64,000 nt of DNA. Source: Colocasia esculenta (Eukaryota; Streptophyta; Magnoliopsida; Alismatales; Araceae). Shown here in pieces: positions 55,665 through 64,000 of the stretch; the first letter of the stretch is position 1; each line of letters starts with the position of its first letter. The stretch lies in assembly GCA_014218235.1 (NCBI GenBank), contig CM024760.1, forward strand, positions 67,148,961 through 67,212,960, read 5' to 3'. The translations under genes and the position numbers were made by a program. The notes below the pieces were generated by a model. The model did not search any database, was not told the DNA's origin, and saw only the letters and a list, made by a program, of their open reading frames with translations.

Positions 55665-57340
55665 AAATGTCATTTATTATCTTGGGTTAATGATATACAA
55701 TTATTGAAGTAAATTATCCGACTTATTATTGATGAATTTTCTGCATGGTCTTATGGAAAAGATAAATGTTTGGTGTGTGCATGTGAAAGAAATCAAGAGA
55801 ACATATGATGGTCCTGCACATTGACTTTTAATTAAAGAACATGTGGAATATATCAAAAGTTCATTAGCATGGTTGTTTACTGTTCGTTACACAATATTAC
55901 AGAGTATAATCATGATTACAAAGTCCAAATAATTAGATTAAATAGAACTTAAAAGCTGTTGAAAACACACAGTAGAATCGTGATGGCTCTAATGGTCGCG
56001 TTTAACAACATCAATTCTAGACAGAGACGCAACGACTTTGACTGACGCGTTTAGGGTAACTAGACAGGGGAGAATCGATTGGTGACACTGAAACACGACG
56101 TGCAGGTCTAACGCATTCATGGTAATCAATGCAGAATCGCGACGGAAAGGTCCGACGTGTTCATGCAAAGCCCTATTTTTTGAAGTAACACAATTCCCCA
56201 AAAGTGGGAAACAACTCAAAGACGTGACGACGTTGGTGGTCTCGATTTAGACAACCTCTGACAACGAAAGGGCACATAGTTTGATGCAACGATACTTGTC
56301 AAACCTTAACGAAAATGCGAAGACATGGGTGGTCACCTTTAAGGTAGACCATGATGGTCTCATTTGACGCGATACCAGTCGAAGAAACGCGACGTACGTG
56401 TCAGTCACGATTCAACGTTCAACCCGAGAACAGGAAAACTTGCAACGATCTTACATGCATGACTTATAACTCAAAATCTAGGGCTTGTGGGACAAAGTGG
56501 TGAATATGAAACTTGTAGGGGACGATGAATAGAAGAGAACTATGCCTTTGGACCGAATCAATTTGGTCTCGGTAGGCATGTAAAACACTATGAACACAAA
56601 AAGTTCTAGACTTGCATGATGTTGGGAAAACACTTATATCTCATAGCATGCTTGATGAAAATTAGGCAAATCAAGTGCAAAAGAACCTAGACATGATGAT
56701 CTACACGATGGTATGATATTTTTTCTTCTTTAGCCATAGAATACCTACCTTTGAGTGGATCTAAGACAAGTCTGTGCACAGGTCACAGCAGAGCAAGGTG
56801 GAGGAAGAAGCTCAGGTTCCCAACTGTTCTCCTCCCCTCCTAGTGCCCTAGCTTGCCTCCACACGACCCCAACATGATGGTGAACCTTCCCCACTAGTCT
56901 TATGAAGATTATTTATATGTTTAGGGTTTATTTCAAGTCCTAATGTAACTAGGAAGGGTGGGTTGCGGTTTTCGCTTGACTCCTTCCATGTTTTGGAGAT
57001 TCTACTCCCAATTGGAGTAGCTATACCATTAGGAAAGCTCTTAGCATGCTTGGTCACGAATTGGGTTACTATGCTTGCTAATTGCCTTAGTTTTAACCCT
57101 AATTTGCCCTTTCATATTTTATGTATATTTTTGTTACAAATTTAGGGGTAATTTCTCTTACTCCATATTGCAAACTCCTATTTTGGCCCAATAACTTTTA
57201 TGTGAGCTATTTGATAAGGCCGATTACCTATCTTTATTTTAATGGAATTTAATTTATGGGGATTCTTCTTTAGAGATTAATGAATATTGTCAAATTCAAT
57301 ATTATTCTTGTTATTCTTTTACCTTTACTTTTTGATCAAA

Positions 57341-57382
57341 TATTTAAATTATTATTATTGTTATTATTATTATTATTATTTA
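57341..57382. repeat. TTA-type microsatellite in LTR-F
   Basis: About a dozen TTA/ATT trinucleotides with one interruption (ATTGTTATT). Confidence 0.85.
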
Positions 57383-57409
57383 TTTGTTTTAAAAATCTGG
57401 GGTATTACA

Positions 57410-57598
57410 TCTGGGCTGCATAATCTTCTTGAAGACACCGCAAACCTTACAGAGCTTCAAATTTGGTGGGACGTTGAGCTCGGTGTTGCAGTCAGCCCGG
57501 TGCTTGCTTCGTCGTTCTGCCGGAGCCCTAGAACTATCATCGGCTTCTTGCGAGGAATTTTGTTGATGTGAAGCAACCATCTTCTGCCTTTGAGACAT
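57410..57598 (-). pseudogene. SIRE-1 env-like ORF, N-terminal part
   Basis: The first methionine at 57598 (MSQRQKMVASHQQNSSQEAD) follows TTCACC and opens a basic, serine-rich N-terminus. It runs to VCGVFKKIMQPR, where LTR-F interrupts it. The frame matches the reading that continues through the sliver at 51809-51828 and into 48542. About 63 codons are visible. Confidence 0.55.
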
Positions 57599-58159
57599 GG
57601 TGAAGGGAAAGCAGAAGGAACAGATGAGGCCGGAGGAGGAATAGAGGAGCAGGGCGGCAGCAGAGGGAGAGGATGGAGAGGGTGAGGGTGAGAGAAGGAA
57701 GGGTTTGGTTTAAGAAGGAAGGGAGGCAACGATTTGAGGAAGGTGAGGGGGTGAAGAGTCGAGGGACAACCTTCAGGGTTATTTAAAATCCATTTGAAAT
57801 GGAAAGGACCCACCAAAACTGGACAGAATGTGAACCTGTTCAAGTTCTGGACAGAACATAAATCCGGCTGTCGATAGGCGTAGGCCATCTGTCAACAGCT
57901 ACTGAGAAAATTTGTCTAGATAGGAATTTTGACAGGAATGAGATGAGAATGAGTGTTCAGAATAGATTTTAAGAGAAGAATTGTGAAATACACTCATTAC
58001 AAGATGTCATAAACAATAGTATTAATACATTTCATTTGACACAATGGCTTGGAGATAATATTCCAGGAATCTTGATGAATGTAGCATATAGAATACACCT
58101 TACAAAGGAAAATTTTTATAAGATAACTCATTGAATAAAATATTTGAAGAGTTACTTAT
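57599..58159 (-). other. region upstream of the SIRE-1 env-like ORF
   Basis: Immediately upstream of the ATG is a pyrimidine-rich stretch on the minus strand (57599-57760), like an untranslated leader. Farther up is a TATA-like TTTTAAATAAC near 57779-57790, then CTGTCGATAG- and CTGTCAACAG-type palindromes near 57868-57900. Bases 57900-58159 are AT-rich without a recognisable gene; I could not find the end of a copia pol here. The region may hold a promoter for the ORF or part of an LTR. Confidence 0.4.
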
Positions 58160-60038
58160 TGTTGGCCCTTTTGGTACGACAACAAGCTAACCTAGAGGGG
58201 GGTGAATAGGTTTTCTAAAATCTGAAACAGAAACTTAAACACATAAAATTATCACTTGAAAGTTTGGTTAGTTTAGTGTGATAAAGAGTAGCAGTGCGGA
58301 AGCAAATAAACAATCACATAAATAACACAAGGGATTTATCCTGGTTTGGCCCTTCCCACATGGAAGTCCTACGTCCAGTCCCCAAGCAACTCTTGGGATT
58401 TCACTAACCAAGGGTACAGTCCCCCTCAAGGACAATACAACACCCAGCACCCCAGCTCGTCTTCTTCTCTTTCCCGAGCAAGAAGGCAGCCCACTTCTTT
58501 TACAGGTTAAGAAGCCAACCTCCTATTACAAACCCTAGTGTGGTTCTGCTAGACACAAACCCCTAGCTAGGTTCTACACTGTATACAGTCCTACAGTTGG
58601 ACATAAGTCTTTCTTACAAAAGAAAGAACAATGCTGAGAGTTGGAACAGATGAAAACCAACTAAAAGAAACTCTCAGTGAAAAGACTATCTCCCCCATAT
58701 TACAAAGATGCACACAGAGAGAGAGAGAGAACAGAGGAGAAGGAGCTTGAATGCTTAAGTGCTTCAGTTGCTTGAACACTTCTTCTTGGCTCAGGCTCTT
58801 TCTCTCTTTTCCTTTGAGTGTATGTGGTGTTCAGGTTCCTCACTAGTTGTACACTCCTTCAAAGATCTTCAGGAAAGCTCTCTTTGTTCTTCAGCCATGC
58901 TTCATGTTTTATATGAGCAGCTTTGAATAAATCCATTGGAGTTCTAGCCATTGCTCATCTTCTCTTTCTTTTGATAATTTGTGGTCTACGAGGTCTGCAA
59001 GCATAGAAGAAAGTGCTTAGATAAAAGAGTATTTCTGTCAAAAAGGTTCATACCTCTATGTTTCCTATTACCACTCAGAAATAGTAAGTGACCACCTTTT
59101 TGTTGGCAGGAAAAGAGATCTAGAGAGATAGGTAAAAAGATCTCCTGTCAGAAAGATAGAAGATTACGCAAATCAAAAATATTTGACCTTTTTCACTAGA
59201 TGCCAAAAAACTTTTTGAAATATAAGGAAATCGATGTTTAAGTGAAATCCATGTTGAAATCCATGTTTTACAAGCGAATCCATGTTTCACTTATGAAATC
59301 CATGTGAGAAGCAAATCTATGTGAGAGTCACTTATCAAATCCTTATGAGAGCGAATCCTTATGAGAGCAAATCCATGTGAGAGCAAATCATTATGAGAGC
59401 AAACCCATGTGAGAGAAAATCTATGTGAGAGTCACTTATCAAATCCTTATGAGAGCGAATCAATATGAGAGTCACTTATCGAATCCTTATGAGAGTGAAT
59501 CGATATGAGAGTCACTTATCGAATCCTTATGAGAGCGAATCGATATGAGAGTCACTTATCGAATCCTTATGAGAGCGAATCCTTATGAGAGTGAATCGAT
59601 GTGAGAGCGAATCTTTACGAGAGCGAATCCTTATGAGAGAGAATCGATATGAGAGTCACTTATCGAATCCTTATGAGAGTGAATCGATGTGAGAGCGAAT
59701 CCTTATGAGAGCGAATCGATGTGAGAGCGAATCTTTATGAGAGTGAATCGTTATGGCACTTTGTAAACTAAAATCGATGTATATTGAATGGACATCGATT
59801 TATCTTTTTAGTACAAATCACACGGCAATAATGTCATAAATTTATATTTATTGGAAAAACATGATATTTAATTTATTATTAGAAAAACATGGTATTAAAT
59901 ATATTTAATATTTAATTAATCACATAAATTTATATTTATTAAGAAAAATATGATATTAAATATTTTTAATAATAATTAACTAATCATAAATTTTGTTATC
60001 ACCAAAATATAAGGGTAAAATATAGGAGTGGTTCAACA
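58160..60038 (-). repeat. 3' LTR of SIRE-2
   Basis: 1879 bp; plus-strand ends TGTTGGCCC and GGTTCAACA (minus strand TGTTGAACC to GGGCCAACA). It carries a short GA run near 58713-58730, the ATGAGAG array, and a hairpin with AAATCGATGT (59771-59780) and ACATCGATTT (59792-59801). On the minus strand AAAAAAGGAGAGAT precedes the start. Confidence 0.92.
59222..59756. repeat. short tandem array in SIRE-2 3' LTR
   Basis: Irregular tandem of 16-bp (GAATCCTTATGAGAGC) and 24-bp units (GAATCGATATGAGAG plus TCACTTATC), often combined as 40 bp. The left part is more degenerate (AATCCATGTGAGAG). Confidence 0.9.
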
Positions 60039-60360
60039 ATCTCTCCTTTTTTGGTGATGACAAAATTTATGAGAATTTTTTGACAAAAATACTTAAAGCA
60101 TAGAAAATACAAAAAATTCATAGATAATGCATTATCTTCCCCTTTTTGTCACTAACCATAAAGGAGTGATCTTACCATTCATTTTCTCTCATTTGTGAAA
60201 ATTTCTTACCATTGAGGGGTTCAATAATGATTGACATTAGTGACTAACTCCCCCTTAGTCTGTGCTCCCTTTGAGTGAGAGACTCCACCTGAATGAGACT
60301 TGCAAATAGTTGTTAGTAATACTAAAAATTAAAAATAAATAATGACTACTCCCTCTTCAG
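60039..60360 (-). other. SIRE-2 3' untranslated region
   Basis: No coding frame. Several purine tracts on the minus strand (AAAAAGGAGAG, AAAAAGGGGAAG, AAGGGGGAGTT) are spaced toward the 3' LTR, as in Sireviruses. All of pol would have to lie here but is absent. Confidence 0.7.
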
Positions 60361-62225
60361 ATGTGAGTTAGATGAAAAGTTGGCAGTCATTAGTGCCTTG
60401 AGCATCCTTTGTTCCTGATGCTCTAAGGCTATCCTACAAATAAACTACTCAGCAGTAGGTACCTAAATCTTTTTGGGACCTTGATGGTTATATGCATTAA
60501 AACATCCTTTCGAGACCCATACTAGGTGCCTTATTGTGCAGGTGTTTACTGTGTGTCCTAATTTATTGCAGTGAGAACAACAATGAATATAATCTATTTT
60601 GCAGTTCTTATTATTTTTATGATGTCTATTTAGAACACAATTTTTGGAAACCTTTTCCTTTACAGGGGCCTTTTTTCTGAGACATCTTGGTTTCTTTTAT
60701 AAATTTTGGTAATGGATATTTTTCAGGAATTATGACTTGTTTTCCTTTTTTAGGAGGTTTATATCCAAGACCTTGTTTATTGTTTCCATATTTTGATCCT
60801 TTTAAACATAGAGCTAGAGATATTTTTTCTTTAGTTAAATTCCTAACTGATTCTTTTAAATAAAGATTTTCTTCAGTTAAAGTTTTTAATTTTTCTTCTA
60901 ACTCTAATTTTTCATTGTCCTTATTTTTTAAATCTTCATTCAAAAGATGAATGTTATCTTTATTGTCTTTTAATTGTTTTTCTAGTTGTTTCAATTCAGA
61001 TTTATGATCAGAATTGGTGTTTTCTAAGCAAATAGTGTTGTTTTTCAGATTCTTTAATTCTTTTACAACATTTTTATGTTTTTCATATAGTTTATTAAAT
61101 ACTTCTTCTAAGTCTTCAGACTCTGACCCTGAATCTGTGCATGAATCAAAAAATGAGTCAGAATGTACCTCATCTAGTCCTACCATGAGGGTTAGACTTA
61201 CCTGCTCCTTTTTAGAATCTGAGCTTGATGATTCTGATGTTGTGGCTTCTTTATTTTCCCAAGCAGCAACCATGGCTTTTCTTATAAATTTCTTGTGCTG
61301 CTTCTTAGATTTTTCTGGTTGACCAGTCTTCATTATTTTAGGACAATCTGGTCTTAGATGTCTAGGTTTTCTGCATTCATAGCAGACTGGTTCTTTCTCC
61401 TTTTTCTCTTTCTTTTGAATCCTTCTTGATCCATTTTTCTTCTTCTTGAGAATTTTCTGAAGCTTGGACAGTACATCATCTACATCATTGTCTTCAGAAT
61501 CTGCATCTTTTGAACCAGAAGAAGAGGAAGAGGTGGAAGGAGTAGCTGCAACTTTGAGAGCATTAGTAAATTTTTTCTTAGATGAGCTTTCAGATAGTTG
61601 CTTCATATTAATTTCATGTGCCATGAGAGAACCTATTAAGTTATCAACAGAAAGTTTGGTTAAATCATGGGCTTCTTCAATAGCAGTTACTTTAGGTGTC
61701 TATGAAAGAGTTAAAGACCTAAGTATCTTTCTAACAGTTTCCTCATTAGAAAGAGTTTTACCAAGAGAATTAAACCTACTACTATGCTTGAAAATCTATT
61801 ATACATAATAGTAATGTTTTTGTTTGGAAGCATTTTAAATTGTTCATATTGTGAAACAAGAATATCTATCCTAGTTTGTTTCACTTTATCTGTTCCTTCA
61901 TAAGTTATCTGCAGTTTATCCCACATTTTTTTTGCAGATTTACATGTAGAAATTCTACTAAATTCTTTTTTGGATAAAGCACAACATAAATAGTTCTTAG
62001 CTTTAAAATTTAATGATAATTTATTTTTATCAGCTGCAGTAATGGTAGTAGTACCAGCAGCATGAGTAACAACAAAATCACCTACCTCTATTACCTGCCA
62101 CAGATCAAAGTCTGTGCCTCGAATGAAGCATTCCATTCGCATCTTCCAATGTTGGTAGTCCTCTCCATCAAAGAATGGAGGTCTGGTGACTGATTGACCA
62201 TCAACATATCCTTGAGCTACAATGG
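60360..62225 (-). pseudogene. SIRE-2 gag
   Basis: Copia gag of Sirevirus type. It begins upstream of 62142 (VTRPPFFDGEDYQHWKMRM), but no ATG remains there. Next come IRGTDFDLWQVIEVGDFVVT and KAKNYLCCALSKKEFSRIST. A frameshift near 61780 and a TAG near 61701 follow, then a long open frame from 61624 to 60626. That frame contains EAHDLTKLSVDNLIGSLMAH-type sequence just before it, a first knuckle CYECRKPRHLRPDC (CX2CX4HX4C), and a Lys/Glu-rich coiled coil of about 120 residues (LKQLEKQLKDNKDN). A second knuckle, CSHCNKLGHTVNTC, lies near 60565-60520 after the stop. The end, GPKKI then a stop, corresponds to the usual gag-pol junction. Confidence 0.85.
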
Positions 62226-62272
62226 ATCTTCTCTAAGATCGTTAGATCTTCTTGATTGATCAGAGAACCTCA

Positions 62273-62283
62273 CTCTGATACCA
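62273..62283 (-). other. primer binding site of SIRE-2
   Basis: TGGTATCAGAG on the minus strand, two bases from the LTR, complementary to the 3' end of initiator tRNA-Met as in most plant copia elements. Confidence 0.9.
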
Positions 62284-62836
62284 CTTGTTGGCCCTTTTGG
62301 TACGACAACAAGCTAACCTAGAGGGGGGGTGAATAGGTTTTATGAAATCTGAAACAAAAACTTAAACACAGAAAATTATCACTTGAAAGTTTGGTTAGTT
62401 TAGTGTGATAAAGAGCAGCAGCATGGAAGCAAATAAACAATCACATAAATAACACAAGGGATTTATCCTGGTTCGGCCCTTCCCACATGGAAGTCCTACG
62501 TCTAGTCCCCAAGCAACTCTTGGGATTTCACTAACCAAGGGTACAGTCCCCCTCAAGGACAATACAACACCCAGCACCACAGCTGGTCTTATTCTCTTTC
62601 CCGGGCAAGAAGGCAGCCCACTTCTTTTACAGGTCAAGAAGCCAACCTCCTGGTACAAACCCAGTGTGGTTCTGCTAGACACAATCCCCTAGCTAGGTTC
62701 TACACTGTAAACAGTCCTACAGCTGGATAGAAGTCTTTCTTATAAAAGAAAGAACAATGTTGAGAGTTGGAACAGATGAAAACCAACTAAAAGAAACTCT
62801 CAGCGAAAAGACTCTCTCCCCCAGATTACAAAGATG

Positions 62837-62842
<6 letters not shown>

Positions 62843-62877
<35 letters not shown>
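62843..62877. repeat. GA microsatellite in SIRE-2 5' LTR
   Basis: About 17 GA repeats; the 3' LTR has about seven at the same place, so the run changed length after insertion. Confidence 0.9.
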
Positions 62878-62880
<3 letters not shown>

Positions 62881-63368
62881 AGGAGAAGGAGCTTGAATGC
62901 TTGAGTGCTTCAGTTGCTTGAACACTTCTTCTTGGCTCAGGCTCTTTCTCTCTTTTCCATTGAGTGTATGTGGCGTTCAGGTTCCTCACTAGTTGTACAC
63001 TCCTTCAAAGATCTTTAGGAAAGCTCTCTTTGTTCTTCAGCCATGCTTCATCTTTTATATGAGCAGCTTTGAATAAATCGTTGGAGTTCTAGCCGTTGCT
63101 CATCTTCTCTTTCTTCTGATAATTTGTGGTCTACGACGTCTCCAAGCAAAGAAGAAAGTGTTTAGATAAAAGAGTATTTCTGTTAAAAAGGTTCATACCT
63201 CTATGTTTCCTGTTGCCACCCAGAAGTAGTAAGTGACCACCTTTTTGTTGGCAGGAAAAGAGATCTAGAGAGATAGACAAAAAGATCTCCTGTCAGAAAG
63301 ATAGAAGATTACGCAAATCAAAAATATTTGACCTTTTTCACTAGATGCCAAAAGCATTTTGAAATATA

Positions 63369-63932
63369 AAGAAATCGATGTTTAAGTGAAATCCATGTTG
63401 AAATCCATGTTTTACAAGCGAATCCATGTTTCACTTATGAAATCCATGTGAGAGTCAATTATCAAATCCTTATGAGAGCGAATCCTTATGAGAGTAAATC
63501 CATGTGAGAGCAAATCCTTATGAGAGCAAATCCTTATGAGAGCAAATCCATGTGAGAGAAAATCCATGTGAGAGTCACTTATCAAATCCTTATGAGAGAG
63601 AATCGATATGAGAGTCACTTATCGAATCCTTATGAGAGTGAATCGATATGAGAGTTACCTATCGAATCCTTATGAGAGCGAATCGATATGAGAGTCACTT
63701 ATTGAATCCTTATGAGAGCGAATCCATATGAGAGTGAATTGATGTGAGAGCGAATCCTTATGAGAGCAAATCCTTATGAGAGTGAATCGATATCAGAGTC
63801 ACTTATTGAATCCTTACGAGAGCGAATGCTTATGAGTGTGAATCGATGTGAGAGCGAATCCTTATGAGAGCGAATCGATGTGAGAGCGAATCCTTATGAG
63901 AGCGAATCCTTATGAGAGTGAATTGTTATGAC
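63369..63932. repeat. short tandem array in SIRE-2 5' LTR
   Basis: Same 16/24-bp units as 59222-59756 but in a different order and number, so the two LTR copies have rearranged independently. Confidence 0.88.
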
Positions 63933-64000
63933 ACTTTGTAAACTGAAATCGATGTATATTGAATGGACATCGATTTATCTTTTTAGTGCAAATCACACGG

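Larger units (their letters stand above)
51829..57409 (-). mobile_element. LTR-F: solo LTR inserted in SIRE-1
   Basis: TGTCACGCCC to GGGGTATTACA, with perfect duplication TCTGG (51824-51828 and 57410-57414). After removing LTR-E it is about 2.67 kb. The TATA-like ACATATAAAT near 56911-56920 (minus) indicates minus orientation. It is distantly related to LTR-B and shares the GTTCTAGA hairpin at 52688-52708. The 55980-56420 segment carries scattered ACGCGAC/GTCGCG motifs. No coding domain. Confidence 0.9.
58160..64000 (-). mobile_element. SIRE-2: gag-only Sirevirus-like element
   Basis: Two LTRs of one family (58160-60038 complete; 62286 to beyond the window) flank a 2.25-kb interior. The interior holds only the initiator-Met-type PBS, gag with two zinc knuckles, and a 3' region with polypurine tracts. 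Protease, integrase, RT and RNase H are absent, so mobility would depend on a full-length partner. Over the first 400 bases the LTRs differ by about 4 percent. The 5' LTR lacks about 213 bp beyond the window edge. Confidence 0.88.
62286..64000 (-). repeat. 5' LTR of SIRE-2, cut by window end
   Basis: Same sequence order as 58160-59825 with about 4 percent differences and indels. The GA run is longer here (about 62843-62877), and the hairpin arms lie at 63946-63955 and 63967-63976. Its outer 213 bp lie beyond base 64000. Confidence 0.9.

Noticed and set aside
53001..55712. Small frames in LTR-E and LTR-F
   Set aside because: All are under 100 codons, without domains, inside solo LTRs defined by target duplications.
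59222..59756. CRISPR-like or protein-repeat reading of the SIRE-2 array (frames such as 63412-63618)
   Set aside because: Units of 16 and 24 bp without spacers; the frames are by-products of the repeat.

Overview
The window is nuclear DNA of a flowering plant. I base this on the transposon lineages alone: Ty3/gypsy Tat-like and Athila-like elements, very long solo LTRs, and Ty1/copia Sirevirus-like elements. I found no host gene, rRNA, tRNA, CRISPR or prokaryotic feature that I can support. Only bases 1-1132 may lie outside the nest; they hold one weak unidentified coding fragment (368-708, minus). Everything else is retrotransposon inserted into retrotransposon, as expected of heterochromatin.

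Layout, with labels used below. TAT-1 (1133-6711, +) has LTR, PBS, decayed gag-pol and an antisense extra ORF. ATH-1 (6712-12935, +) is an Athila-like element with LTR, PBS, gag, protease and half an RT. TAT-2 (12936-19247, minus) has 3' LTR, an antisense ORF pair on the plus strand, a 30-bp tandem array, integrase, two RNase H domains and RT. It abuts TAT-3 (19248-22889, +: LTR, PBS, gag, protease remnant, RT), giving a head-to-head inverted pair. From 22890 to 47017 runs one long LTR (LTR-A) split into three pieces by solo LTR-B1 (23189-26164) and by ATH-2 (26671-46076, minus), a nearly full-length Athila-like element. ATH-2 carries solo LTR-C in gag (34831-37901) and solo LTR-B2 in its 5' LTR (42654-45562). 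A Sirevirus-like remnant (SIRE-1, minus) lies in pieces at 47018-48542, 51809-51828 and 57410-58159. It is split by solo LTR-D (48543-51808) and LTR-F (51829-57409), and LTR-F contains LTR-E (52762-55664). SIRE-2 (58160 to beyond the window, minus) has two LTRs around gag only.

Most solo LTRs are proved by TG...CA ends and 5-bp target duplications: AAGGT, TGGCC, AGGGA, TCTGG, AAATG, and GAATA/AAATA. All coding genes are broken by stops, frameshifts or deletions. Many stops are CAG to TAG or TGG to TAG, a pattern typical of methylated-cytosine deamination.

The most unusual signals are non-coding. Several long LTRs carry, some 0.4-1.0 kb downstream of their TATA box, clusters of a short near-palindromic motif. 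The motif differs between LTR families, yet the spacings stay near multiples of about 10.5 bp (21, 22, 32, 52). Three LTRs also share a conserved GTTCTAGA/TCTAGAAC hairpin about 1.2-1.3 kb downstream of TATA. Other points of interest are a possible intron in the TAT-2 antisense ORF, the AAB higher-order 30-bp array, and the gag-only Sirevirus derivative.
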